Shown piece by piece: positions 1 to 6,557 of a DNA stretch of 15,803 bases. This DNA comes from Clostridiales bacterium. GTDB taxonomy: Bacteria; Bacillota; Clostridia; Lachnospirales; CAG-274. A model generated the notes under the pieces. That model did not search any database and was not told where the DNA came from. It saw nothing but the letters and a program-made list of their open reading frames with translations. Position numbers and translations under genes: made by a program. Within the stretch, counting starts at the first letter, position 1; each line of letters starts with the position of its first letter. The DNA lies in assembly GCA_021203425.1 (NCBI GenBank), contig JAJQBF010000139.1:1-15803 (forward strand), in the 5' to 3' direction.

Positions 1-60
1 CGATTATTTTGTTTTTTCAATTTCACGACTTTTTCTGTTAAAACAGTTATACGACGATCA
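1..60. other. Left-edge AT-rich stretch, no gene assigned
   Basis: Beyond the rplQ terminator the edge of the window is AT-rich. Two plus-strand frames stay open across it and through the terminator, so the tail of a convergent gene could lie here, but the piece is too short to recognise any protein. A small inverted repeat (CTGTT/AACAG, about 36-47) has no downstream T-run and is not a terminator. Confidence 0.3.
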
Positions 61-91
61 AAAAAAAGCCCGATTAACTCGGACTTTTTTT
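61..91 (-). terminator. Rho-independent terminator after rplQ
   Basis: On the minus strand a run of seven A is followed by GTCCGA, a five-base loop, TCGGGC and seven or more T. The stem pairs GTCCGA with TCGGGC (one G-U wobble) and is extended by the A-run against the T-run. It begins 26 bases after the rplQ stop codon and is the only clear intrinsic terminator in the window. Because the A- and T-runs are symmetric it could also end transcription arriving on the plus strand from the left. Confidence 0.9.
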
Positions 92-117
92 ATTATGGAT
101 TAAATTATGCAGTTTGA

Positions 118-654
118 TTATACAAGTTCAAGAATAACTTCTTCTGCGCCGTCGCCTTTTCTTGCGCCGAGCTTGATTATTCTTGTATAGCCGCCGTTTC
201 TGTCAGCATATTTGGGAGCTATTGTGTTAAACATAAGGGCTGCCATATCAACCTTCTTTGTGTTAGCTCTTACTTTTCTGCCGTCAGCGGGCTTTTCTGT
301 TACGGGGTAGAGATAAGCCAAAATTTTTCTTCTTGCGTTAAGTCTTGAAGGAAGATCCTTCTCGATTTCCTTCTGAACCTCATCATAAACAATAACCTTC
401 TTACCGTTTACAACCTCTTTAATTCTCTTGCCCTGTGCATCTTTCTTAGGAACCTTTGCGGTAACCTCTACCTTTTCAAAGTTCTTATATTCCTTTTTAG
501 CAACCGTAATAAGCTTTTCGGCAATTTTTTGAACTTCCTTAGCCTTACATTCGGTTGTTCTTATTTTTCCGTGATATAATAAGTTTGTAACCTGGTTGCG
601 CAAAAGGGCTTTACGCTGACTTGATGTACGTCCAAGTTTTCTATAACCGGCCAT
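118..654 (-). CDS. rplQ: 50S ribosomal protein L17 (bL17), long form
   Basis: L17 is a large-subunit protein near the peptide exit tunnel. The N-terminus (MAGYRKLGRTSSQRKALLRN), the TTECKAKE motif around residue 34 and the C-terminal GGYTRIIKLGARKGDGAEE segment are diagnostic. At 178 residues it is about 50-60 longer than the usual 115-127. The extra material lies between the two conserved halves, roughly residues 56-104; it is lysine-rich and ends just before NARRKILAYL. The ATG follows an AAGGAGG site, and the gap to rpoA is 24 bases. It is the last gene of the alpha segment, followed directly by the terminator. The reading frame is intact and both halves align, so this looks like a lineage-specific insertion, not a frameshift. 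Confidence 0.98.
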   Translation of the reverse strand: MAGYRKLGRTSSQRKALLRNQVTNLLYHGKIRTTECKAKEVQKIAEKLITVAKKEYKNFEKVEVTAKVPKKDAQGKRIKEVVNGKKVIVYDEVQKEIEKDLPSRLNARRKILAYLYPVTEKPADGRKVRANTKKVDMAALMFNTIAPKYADRNGGYTRIIKLGARKGDGAEEVILELV

Positions 655-678
655 TAACTAAACCTCCTTAAAATCTGA

Positions 679-1638
679 TTAATCCTCACTGGGGCTTAAT
701 GAAAGACCCAATTTGGCAAGTTTATTCAGCACTTCCTCAAGGGACTTACGTCCTAAGTTTCGTACCTTCATCATATCTTCCTCTGTCTTCTTAGCAAGAT
801 CCTCAACAGTGTTAATTCCGGCTCTCTTCAAGCAGTTATAGGAACGAACCGTAAGGTCAAGCTCTTCAATAGTAAGCTCAAGAACCTTTTCCTTCTTGCC
901 TTCTTCCTTTTCAACGAGAATTTCAGCATTCTTAGCATTGTCGGAAAGATCTATAAACAGATTAAGATGTTCGCTTAATATTTTTGCTCCGAGACTGACT
1001 GCATCATCGGGAGTAATTGTTCCGTTTGTCCAAACCTCGAAAGTCAGCTTATCATAATCGGTAATCTGCCCTACACGGGTATCATCAACGGCAAAATTAA
1101 CTCTCGTAACCGGAGTATAAAGAGAATCCACGGGGATTATCCTTATAGACTGGTCAGATCTCTTATTTTTTGTTGCTTCAACATAACCATGGCCCTTTGT
1201 AATTGTAATCTCAATAAAGAGCTTACTCTCCGGTCCGCCGCTTAAGGTTGCAATATGGAGGTCAGGATTAACTATTTCCACATCCTGGTCTACCTTAATA
1301 TCGCCTGCCTTAATTTCACCCTCGCCTACATAGTCAATATAAGCGATTTTTGGGTCGGGGCTTTCGCTGTTGTTCTTTATTGCCAGGTTTTTAAGATTGA
1401 GGATAATTTCGGTAACATCCTCCTTAACACCGGGAATTGTAGAAAATTCATGTAAAACATTGTCAAATTTCACACTGCTTACAGCAGAGCCGGGTAATGA
1501 CGACAATAATATCCTCCGCAGAGAATTGCCGAGAGTTATACCATAGCCTCTCTCCAAAGGCTCAACAACAAACCTGCCGTATTTACCGTCGGGAGAAATT
1601 TCAGCTATATCAATGCGAGGCTTTTCAAATTCAAACAT
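679..1638 (-). CDS. rpoA: DNA-directed RNA polymerase subunit alpha
   Basis: Alpha dimerises to nucleate assembly of RNA polymerase, and its C-terminal domain binds promoter UP elements and activators. The 319 residues fit the family (about 314). The N-terminal domain (about 1-235) carries the assembly signature GYGITLGNSLRRILLSSLPG (31-50). After a charged, Glu/Lys-rich linker (about 236-255) the C-terminal domain has the helix-hairpin-helix pattern. The DNA-contacting residues keep even the E. coli numbering: R265, N268, G296, K298 and S299. The ATG lies 8 bases after AGGAGG. The gene sits 48 bases after rpsD and 24 before rplQ, the standard alpha-operon order, which couples polymerase to ribosome synthesis. 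Confidence 0.99.
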   Translation of the reverse strand: MFEFEKPRIDIAEISPDGKYGRFVVEPLERGYGITLGNSLRRILLSSLPGSAVSSVKFDNVLHEFSTIPGVKEDVTEIILNLKNLAIKNNSESPDPKIAYIDYVGEGEIKAGDIKVDQDVEIVNPDLHIATLSGGPESKLFIEITITKGHGYVEATKNKRSDQSIRIIPVDSLYTPVTRVNFAVDDTRVGQITDYDKLTFEVWTNGTITPDDAVSLGAKILSEHLNLFIDLSDNAKNAEILVEKEEGKKEKVLELTIEELDLTVRSYNCLKRAGINTVEDLAKKTEEDMMKVRNLGRKSLEEVLNKLAKLGLSLSPSED

Positions 1639-1686
1639 GTGACGAACCTCCTTTTAAAATGTAAATGCAAGCTGTAATAAAAGCTA

Positions 1687-2277
1687 TTACTTAGAATACA
1701 ACTCGACAATGAGTGTTTCGTTTACGGGGAAGTCAAGCTGATCTCTCTGAGGAAGGGCTGCTACCTTTCCGCTTAAGTTATCTCTGTCAGCCTCTAACCA
1801 AGCCGGAACGATTCTTGACTTTGTACTGTCAAGAACAAGCTCAAATCTTGTAAGGTTCTTCTTGTTTTCCTTAACCGCAACAACATCTCCTACCTTAAGC
1901 TGGATTGAAGGAATATTAGCCTTCTTGCCGTTTACGGTAATTAAATTGTGACGTACAATCTGTCTTGCTTCACGTCTTGTTCTTCCGAGACCAAGTCTGA
2001 AAACAACATTATCAAGACGAAGTTCAAGAAGTGAAAGAAGGTTTTCACCTGTAATTCCCTGCATCTTGTCAGCCTTTTCATAATATCCTCTGAAAGGTCT
2101 TTCAAGAACACCGTATATAAACTTTAATTTCTGCTTTTCCTTTAACTGAACACCGTATTCACTGAGCTTACGCATATTTCTTTTACGCTTGCCGAGTTTC
2201 TTTGATGAACCTAAATAGCTGGGTTCAATACCTAAATAACGGCATCTCTTAACTATAGGGCCTCTTTCTCTTGCCAT
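1687..2277 (-). CDS. rpsD: 30S ribosomal protein S4 (uS4)
   Basis: S4 is a primary 16S rRNA binder that starts assembly of the 30S body. The 196 residues match the family. The RNA-binding S4 domain spans roughly residues 86-150, with LELRLDNVVFRLG and RREARQIVRHNLITVNGKK visible. Only one cysteine (residue 12) is present in the N-terminal region, so this is the cysteine-poor, zinc-free form and not the four-cysteine zinc form. The ATG follows AAGGAGGG. In E. coli S4 represses the alpha operon by binding the rpsM leader, and in Bacillus it controls its own separate gene. Here rpsD is inside the operon, so feedback at the structured gap before rpsM is possible but unproven. Confidence 0.98.
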   Translation of the reverse strand: MARERGPIVKRCRYLGIEPSYLGSSKKLGKRKRNMRKLSEYGVQLKEKQKLKFIYGVLERPFRGYYEKADKMQGITGENLLSLLELRLDNVVFRLGLGRTRREARQIVRHNLITVNGKKANIPSIQLKVGDVVAVKENKKNLTRFELVLDSTKSRIVPAWLEADRDNLSGKVAALPQRDQLDFPVNETLIVELYSK

Positions 2278-2295
2278 AGTGATTATCCCTCCTTA

Positions 2296-2700
2296 TTAAA
2301 CTCTTCTGCGCTTGGGCGGTCTGCATCCGTTGTGAGGAACGGGTGTTACGTCCTTAATAAGTGTTACGGAAAGATCACAAGCCTGTAATGCTCTGATTGC
2401 AGCCTCTCTTCCCGAACCGGGGCCTTTAACAAAAACCTCAACTTTCTTAAGGTTATATATATCCTTAGCTGCCTTAGCTGCCTTTTCAGCTGCCATCTGA
2501 GCTGCATAGGGAGTAGATTTTCTTGAACCTCTGAAACCTAACTCACCGGCTGAAGCCCATGAAAGAGCGTTGCCTGCGGCGTCGGTTATTGTAACTATTG
2601 TATTATTAAAGCTTGACTGAATATGAGCCTGACCTCGTTCGATATTTCTCTTATCACGACGTCTGCGGCCTGTAGCTTTTTTAGCTGTTTTCTTAGCCAT
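2296..2700 (-). CDS. rpsK: 30S ribosomal protein S11 (uS11)
   Basis: S11 sits on the 30S platform and contacts mRNA near the E site. The 134-residue protein has a lysine/arginine-rich N-terminus, the family core HIQSSFNNTIVTITD and the strongly conserved C-terminus IKDVTPVPHNGCRPPKRRRV. The segment GPGSGREAAIRALQ (about residues 93-106) is also typical. The ATG is preceded by TAGGAGG with good spacing. It is 19 bases from rpsM and 18 from rpsD, in alpha-operon order. Nothing is unusual apart from a few extra basic residues at the N-terminus. Confidence 0.99.
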   Translation of the reverse strand: MAKKTAKKATGRRRRDKRNIERGQAHIQSSFNNTIVTITDAAGNALSWASAGELGFRGSRKSTPYAAQMAAEKAAKAAKDIYNLKKVEVFVKGPGSGREAAIRALQACDLSVTLIKDVTPVPHNGCRPPKRRRV

Positions 2701-2719
2701 TTTCTAAACCTCCTAAAGA

Positions 2720-3094
2720 TTATTTCTTCTTGTTAGCAACAGTACGCTTCGGACCCTTGCGTGTTCTCGCATTTGTCTTTGTCTTCTGTCCTCTAACGGG
2801 AAGTCCCCTTCTGTGACGGATTCCTCTGTAGCATCCGATTTCCGTAAGTCTCTTAATATTAAGAGCTATCTGACGGCGAAGGTCACCTTCTACATGATGT
2901 TCTTCATCTTTTGCAATTACGTCAGAGATTCTTGCTACCTCATCATCAGATAAGTCTCTGACTCTTGTATCGGGATTTACGCCTGCTTCAGCTAAAATTT
3001 TATTTGATCTTGAACGTCCTATACCGTATACATAGGTAAGACCGATTTCAATTCTCTTTTCTCTTGGTAAATCAGCACCCGCTATACGAGCCAT
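2720..3094 (-). CDS. rpsM: 30S ribosomal protein S13 (uS13)
   Basis: S13 lies in the 30S head and forms bridges with the 50S subunit and the P-site tRNA. The 124-residue product starts MARIAGADLPREKR, matching the family N-terminus. It contains GLTYVYGIGRSRSNKIL (helix-two-turn-helix region) and the basic tail RGLPVRGQKTKTNARTRKGP. The frame is open upstream to a TTG at 3181, but homology and the AGGAGG eight bases upstream fix the start at the ATG at 3092-3094. It opens the alpha segment after an unusually long 142-base gap containing hairpins. Confidence 0.98.
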   Translation of the reverse strand: MARIAGADLPREKRIEIGLTYVYGIGRSRSNKILAEAGVNPDTRVRDLSDDEVARISDVIAKDEEHHVEGDLRRQIALNIKRLTEIGCYRGIRHRRGLPVRGQKTKTNARTRKGPKRTVANKKK

Positions 3095-3236
3095 TAATTT
3101 GCACCTCCTGTTTAAATAAAAACGATATTTATAATTTCCGGCGGAAACTCTTATTCCGTCAGAATAAAAACAATAACTCAAGGTTCTCTCGGGGTACTCC
3201 CCCTCTTAAACCATATTAACTAAATATTTAAGTTTA
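3095..3236 (-). promoter_or_regulatory. Structured gap before rpsM (candidate alpha-operon control region)
   Basis: This is the second longest gap downstream of the rpsJ promoter. On the minus strand it holds three hairpins. 3182-3212: GGTT/AACC and GGGG/CCCC stems separated by a symmetric internal loop TAAGA/GAGAG, whose GA dinucleotides next to the G-C stem can form tandem G-A pairs. 3153-3165: ATTC/GAAT. 3135-3147: TTTCC/GGAAA with a three-base loop. The E. coli alpha operon starts at rpsM and is repressed by S4 through a leader structure here. I see no strong promoter; a weak CTGATA - 16 - TAATAT match overlaps the rpmJ stop. Regulatory function is inferred from position and pairing only. 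Confidence 0.45.
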
Positions 3237-3350
3237 TCAGCCCTGTTTCTGCTTATGCTTAGGGTTTGAACAGATAGCTCTTACTGAGCCTTTTCTTCTT
3301 ATAATTCTACATTTTTCACACATTGGCTTAACTGATGGTCTTACCTTCAT
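3237..3350 (-). CDS. rpmJ: 50S ribosomal protein L36 (bL36), zinc form
   Basis: This 37-residue gene is found by reading the gap between infA and rpsM. It translates to MKVRPSVKPMCEKCRIIRRK followed by GSVRAICSNPKHKQKQG and a TGA stop. Cysteines 11, 14 and 27 and His32 form the C-x2-C-x12-C-x4-H zinc ribbon of the C+ form; there is no sign of the zinc-free paralogue. The ATG follows AAAGGAG at normal spacing and the gap from infA is 25 bases. infA-rpmJ-rpsM is the standard Bacillota order. L36 stabilises 23S rRNA near the base of the L7/L12 stalk. Confidence 0.98.
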   Translation of the reverse strand: MKVRPSVKPMCEKCRIIRRKGSVRAICSNPKHKQKQG

Positions 3351-3375
3351 TATGAATCACTCCTTTAGTAAAAAC

Positions 3376-3594
3376 TTATTTATTCCTCCAGGTAATCCTG
3401 CCTTTAGTTAAATCATAAGGTGACATCTCCACTTTAACCTTATCTCCGGGTATGATCCTTATATAATTCATTCTGAGTTTACCTGAAATATGAGCTGTTA
3501 TGGTAAGCTTGTTTTCAAGCTCTACAAGAAACATTGCGTTTGGCAGCTTTTCAATTACTGTTCCGCTGAGTTCCAATAAGTCACTCTTTGACAA
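3376..3594 (-). CDS. infA: Translation initiation factor IF-1
   Basis: IF1 occupies the 30S A site during initiation and works with IF2 and IF3 in start-site selection. The 72 residues form a single OB-fold (S1-like) domain; GTVIEKLPNAMFLVELEN, HISGKLRMNYIRIIPGDKV and the C-terminal SPYDLTKGRITWR are diagnostic. The start codon is TTG (3592-3594), placed eight bases after GGAGG. The family alignment begins exactly here (SKSDLLELSGTV) and no ATG or GTG is available nearby. A poor start codon on an initiation factor that influences start-codon discrimination could give mild feedback, but that is speculation. Confidence 0.97.
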   Translation of the reverse strand: MSKSDLLELSGTVIEKLPNAMFLVELENKLTITAHISGKLRMNYIRIIPGDKVKVEMSPYDLTKGRITWRNK

Positions 3595-3676
3595 GGTTTA
3601 CACCTCCTTATTAACTGTCAGTCGTCAGATTCAGGCGGCAGCTTTCAGTAATTCACCGAACACTGTGAACTGTCCC
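3595..3676. repeat. Degenerate repeat-like spacer between the KOW gene and infA
   Basis: This 82-base gap is much longer than its neighbours and is built from short variants of CTGA, CAGT and TTCAC words, for example CTGACGACTGACAGTT and CAGTTCACAGTGTTCGGTGAA on the minus strand, including a TTCAC/GTGAA inverted repeat. Such CAGTGAACAGTGAA-like strings occur as dispersed intergenic repeats in gut Clostridia, to my recollection. The similarity seems to run into the end of the KOW gene, whose last codons (GTC AGT GAA TAG) share the motif. The infA ribosome binding site follows intact. Confidence 0.4.
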
Positions 3677-3946
3677 CTATTCACTGACCTTTTCCTTAAA
3701 CCTTTTAAGAGAAGATCTTAAGTCCGAATCCAACAAATACATATTGTTTTCGATTTTATTTTTAATATCTCCGTCAACCTTGTTTACCTTTTGAACATGA
3801 ATCATCTTTTTGTGCTTGGGCTTTTCAAGCTTACGCCTTTTTCCGTCTGCAAGAAGAAGATAATCGCCCTCTATACCTACTATTATAAAGGCTTCGCCCT
3901 TGTCACGTCCGTTTTTTGAATAAACCATCTGACCTATACTAAACAC
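3677..3946 (-). CDS. KOW-domain RNA-binding protein (L14e/L24-like)
   Basis: This small basic protein (89 residues) is of the KOW type commonly encoded next to infA in Bacillota and annotated as an L14e/L6e/L27e-like RNA-binding protein; its exact function is not established. The KOW segment is at the N-terminus (GQMVYSKNGRDKGEAFIIVG, residues 5-24), followed by a strand and a Lys-rich loop (about 35-47). The C-terminal third is charged and probably helical. The start is GTG (3944-3946), about nine bases after GGAG. It lies only 22 bases after adk, the place where map is usually found. Its final residues VSE derive from the repeat-like sequence that fills the next gap, so the C-terminus may have been rewritten by a repeat. 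Confidence 0.8.
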   Translation of the reverse strand: MFSIGQMVYSKNGRDKGEAFIIVGIEGDYLLLADGKRRKLEKPKHKKMIHVQKVNKVDGDIKNKIENNMYLLDSDLRSSLKRFKEKVSE

Positions 3947-3968
3947 TTAAATCCACTCCATTGCAGCC

Positions 3969-4604
3969 TTAAATATTTTTAAGAAGTTCAATAAGCTCCT
4001 TTGAAACTTCTTCTATAGCTTGGCTGCCGTCTATTTTCAAAACGATACCCTTTTTACTGTAAAAATCTATTACAGGGGCTGTCTGGGAATGATAAACGTC
4101 AAGTCTGTGCTTAACCGTTTCGGCATTGTCATCACTTCTTGTAATAAGCTTTCCGCCGCAAACATCACATACACCCTCGGCTTTGGGAGGATTATACTTT
4201 GTATGATACATAGCGCCACATCCTCCGCAGCTTCTTCTTCCCGACATTCTTTCGATAATTAATTCATCGGGTACTTCTATATCCACAACCTTGTCAAGCT
4301 CCCCCACTATAGCGGAAAGCCCTTCGGCCTGAGATACATTTCTGGGATATCCGTCAAGGATATATCCGTTTTTGCAGTCGTCAGCCTTTATTCTCTGTGA
4401 AAGAAGATCCGAAACGATATCGTCCGATACAAGTCCTCCGCTCTCCATAATGGACTTAAGCTTAAGACCCAGAGGAGTTTCGCTTTTAACCTGTTCTCTT
4501 AATAAATCGCCTGTTGATATATGGGCAAGCCCAAAATGTTTAGACAAAACCTTTGCCTGTGTTCCCTTACCCGCTCCGGGGCAGCCTATAAGAACTAATT
4601 TCAC
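3969..4604 (-). CDS. adk: Adenylate kinase, zinc-lid long form
   Basis: This cytosolic enzyme interconverts ATP + AMP and 2 ADP. The 211 residues carry the P-loop GCPGAGKGT (7-15), the AMP-binding region (STGDLLR, 30-36), DGYPR (84-88) and SGRR (121-124). The LID domain binds zinc through C126, C129, C146 and C149, the Gram-positive form. The start is GTG (4602-4604), seven bases after GGAGG, and gives the canonical N-terminus MKLVLIG. secY-adk is the usual order, but here a 246-base gap with a repeat element separates them, and the next gene is the KOW protein instead of map. A weak TATAAA at 4628-4633 upstream does not amount to a convincing promoter. Confidence 0.98.
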   Translation of the reverse strand: MKLVLIGCPGAGKGTQAKVLSKHFGLAHISTGDLLREQVKSETPLGLKLKSIMESGGLVSDDIVSDLLSQRIKADDCKNGYILDGYPRNVSQAEGLSAIVGELDKVVDIEVPDELIIERMSGRRSCGGCGAMYHTKYNPPKAEGVCDVCGGKLITRSDDNAETVKHRLDVYHSQTAPVIDFYSKKGIVLKIDGSQAIEEVSKELIELLKNI

Positions 4605-4631
4605 TGTAACTCCTCCTTTAATTATAGTTTA

Positions 4632-4838
4632 TATGCAGAAACTCTCTGCCACTCATCAGGAGTCGCAGCCGAACCGGGCACCACCAAGCCTCCCCTTTCA
4701 AGGGGAAAGTAACTGCCTGAGCCACGCCCGAACCGGGCACCACCAGCCTCCCCTTTTAAGGGGAGGTGTCATCGCCCTAAAGGCGATGACAGAGGGGTAC
4801 TAAGGCTCTGCACGCCCGAACTTAACTCGTTCTGCATA
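4632..4838. repeat. MITE-like repeat element in the secY-adk gap
   Basis: A 207-base element is bounded by perfect 9-bp inverted repeats, TATGCAGAA (4632-4640) and TTCTGCATA (4830-4838). This could be read as 7-bp termini flanked by a TA duplication. Inside, two copies of a roughly 37-base GC-rich unit (ccgaaccgggcaccacca then a CCCCTT/AAGGGG hairpin) start at 4669 and 4728, 59 bases apart, and a third fragment (cacgcccgaac) ends at 4820. Strong hairpins are CCTCCCCTT/AAGGGGAGG (4747-4766) and GTCATCGCC/GGCGATGAC (4768-4790). No open frame encodes a transposase. Base composition is far more GC-rich than the surrounding genes. Confidence 0.65.
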
Positions 4839-4850
4839 ATTTTGTATATA

Positions 4851-6095
4851 TTACGATAAAAATCCTTTATAATTTCTCATAACAAGCTGTGCTTCAAGCT
4901 GATTAATAAGCTCTAATGCAACACCTGATACGATGAGCAATGTTGTACCACCGAAGGATACGTTAATCTTGAATACCCACTGCATAACAATAGGCGCAAG
5001 AGCAATTACTGCGTAAAAACAAGCTCCTATAAGTGACATTCTGTCTACAATACCCTGAATATAGTCTGCTGTAGGCTTGCCGGGTCTTACACCGGGAACA
5101 AGACCTCCGGCTTTCTTCATATTGTCTGCAACTTCAACTGAGTTGAAAGCAAAAGATGTATAGAAGAAAGTGAAACAGAATATAAGAATAATATAGAGAA
5201 CACAGCCTACGGGGTTCTGAAGTTCAAGTATGGAAACTATCTTTGCAAGAGTTGTGCTTGTTGGGAAGAACTGATAAATTGTCTGGGGGAACTGGAGAAG
5301 TGAAACAGCAAAGATGATTGCCATAACACCGGCTATATTAACCTTAATGGGAATATAGGAACTTTGTCCTCCTACATATCTTCTTCCTACCATCTTCTTT
5401 GTATACTGAACGGGGATTCTTCTTTCGCCGTCCTGAACAAGAACAACAAATACAACGAGAGCTAAAAATACGACAATAAGAAATATAAGAGCTACCCACT
5501 GCATAATGCCTTCGCCCGATACATATGTGTAAAGAGTCATAAGGGCATTATCTGCCTTATCCAATATATTAGCAAAGATGATGAATGATGAACCGTTTCC
5601 GATTCCTGCCTCTGTAAGAAGTTCACCTAACCACATAACGAATATTGTACCTGTAACCATTGAAACAAGAGCTACAAAATAAACGAAAATGTTCTGGTAA
5701 AGGAAAAGATTATGAACAGAATAAATCTGTCCGCAGCCCTGAAGAACAGCAAGACCGAGAGCTAAATATCTCGTCCATTTGTTAATCTTCTTTCTGCCTT
5801 CTTCACCTTCCTTGTTGATTTGTTCAAGTTTCGGAATAGCAACCGTTAAAAGCTGCATAATGATGGAGGCTGTGATATAGGGTCCGATACCCATTGCAAA
5901 TATGGTACCGTAGCTGCCTCCGGCAATATACGCATATAAGGTTGTATTAACGTCGGCGTCTGCAAGGGCGGAAACATCAATACCGGGTACGGGGATAAAC
6001 GTACCGAAACGGATAATCAGAAGAACAACAAGCATATAGATTATCTTCATTCTGATTTCTTTAACCTTAAATGCTGTTTTAAGCGTATTAAACAT
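4851..6095 (-). CDS. secY: Preprotein translocase subunit SecY
   Basis: SecY forms the protein-conducting channel of the SecYEG translocon in the cytoplasmic membrane. The 414 residues show about ten hydrophobic segments (near 18-38, 66-90, 110-130, 137-160, 163-178, 198-222, 252-272, 295-318, 355-375 and 380-400). Conserved cytoplasmic-loop motifs are present: GERRIPVQY (223-231) and PGVRPGKPT (334-342), the latter in the loop that contacts SecA and the ribosome. FGGTTLLIVSGVALE (381-395) marks the last helix. It is slightly shorter than the usual 430, with a short C-tail. Its ATG overlaps the rplO stop by one base (TAATG), and its binding site GAGGTGG lies within rplO, so translation is probably coupled. 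Confidence 0.98.
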   Translation of the reverse strand: MFNTLKTAFKVKEIRMKIIYMLVVLLIIRFGTFIPVPGIDVSALADADVNTTLYAYIAGGSYGTIFAMGIGPYITASIIMQLLTVAIPKLEQINKEGEEGRKKINKWTRYLALGLAVLQGCGQIYSVHNLFLYQNIFVYFVALVSMVTGTIFVMWLGELLTEAGIGNGSSFIIFANILDKADNALMTLYTYVSGEGIMQWVALIFLIVVFLALVVFVVLVQDGERRIPVQYTKKMVGRRYVGGQSSYIPIKVNIAGVMAIIFAVSLLQFPQTIYQFFPTSTTLAKIVSILELQNPVGCVLYIILIFCFTFFYTSFAFNSVEVADNMKKAGGLVPGVRPGKPTADYIQGIVDRMSLIGACFYAVIALAPIVMQWVFKINVSFGGTTLLIVSGVALELINQLEAQLVMRNYKGFLS

Positions 6096-6538
6096 TAAAC
6101 CACCTCAGCATTTCCGCCTGCTGCTTCAATTTTTTCCTTTGCAGAAGCACTATAATAGTTAACCTTAACAGTAAGCTTCTTAGTTATTTCTCCATTGCCT
6201 AAAATTTTAACTCCGTCCTTGGGGTGACTTACAAGACCCTTAGACTGTAATGCTTTAATATCAATAACTGCTCCGTCGTCAAATACTTCATTAAGAAGAG
6301 ATACATTAAGAGCTATGATGTCTTTAGTGTTAATGCACTTAAAGCCTCTCTTAGGTATTCTTCTGTACAGGGGCATCTGACCGCCTTCAAAGCCGGGTCT
6401 TACTCCGCCGCCGGAACGAGCCTTCTGACCCTTGTGGCCCTTACCGGCTGTTTTGCCGTTGCCCGAGCCGTGACCTCTGCCTCTTCTGAAATTATCTTTA
6501 TTTGAACCTGCTGCAGGTTTTAATTCGCCTAATTTCAT
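6095..6538 (-). CDS. rplO: 50S ribosomal protein L15 (uL15)
   Basis: L15 is a late-assembly protein that threads into 23S rRNA. The 147 residues have the usual glycine/arginine-rich N-terminal extension (RRGRGHGSGNGKTAGKGHKG, residues 19-38, then RSGGGVRPGFEGGQMPLYRR) and a compact C-terminal domain ending GNAEVV. The ATG is preceded by AAAGGAGG. The gene is 19 bases after rpmD and its stop overlaps secY by one base. Length, order and sequence are all standard. Confidence 0.99.
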   Translation of the reverse strand: MKLGELKPAAGSNKDNFRRGRGHGSGNGKTAGKGHKGQKARSGGGVRPGFEGGQMPLYRRIPKRGFKCINTKDIIALNVSLLNEVFDDGAVIDIKALQSKGLVSHPKDGVKILGNGEITKKLTVKVNYYSASAKEKIEAAGGNAEVV

Positions 6539-6557
6539 TGGAATACACCTCCTTTAA

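Noticed and set aside
1..117. Possible tail of a convergent plus-strand gene at the left edge
   Set aside because: Frames are open only because the sequence is AT-rich and they continue through the terminator; too short to identify.
3095..3181. In-frame upstream extension of rpsM from a TTG at 3181
   Set aside because: The extension has no family similarity, while MARIAGADLPREKR matches the S13 N-terminus and has an AGGAGG upstream.
4621..4656. TATAAT (4621-4626) or TATAAA (4628-4633) as an adk promoter
   Set aside because: No matching -35 at 16-18 bases for the first, and its start would fall inside the ribosome binding site; the second has only a 3 of 6 match at the -35.
4669..4766. Two repeated units with spacer, considered as a CRISPR fragment
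   Set aside because: Only two full copies, each with an internal palindrome, roughly 20-base separation and no cas genes.
4747..4790. Strong GC hairpins after secY as a terminator
   Set aside because: No T-run follows either hairpin on the minus strand, and two copies of the unit with terminal inverted repeats fit a dispersed repeat better.
4372..4803. 143-residue plus-strand frame over adk and the repeat
   Set aside because: Mostly antisense to adk and then runs through repeat sequence; no ribosome binding site or recognisable domain.
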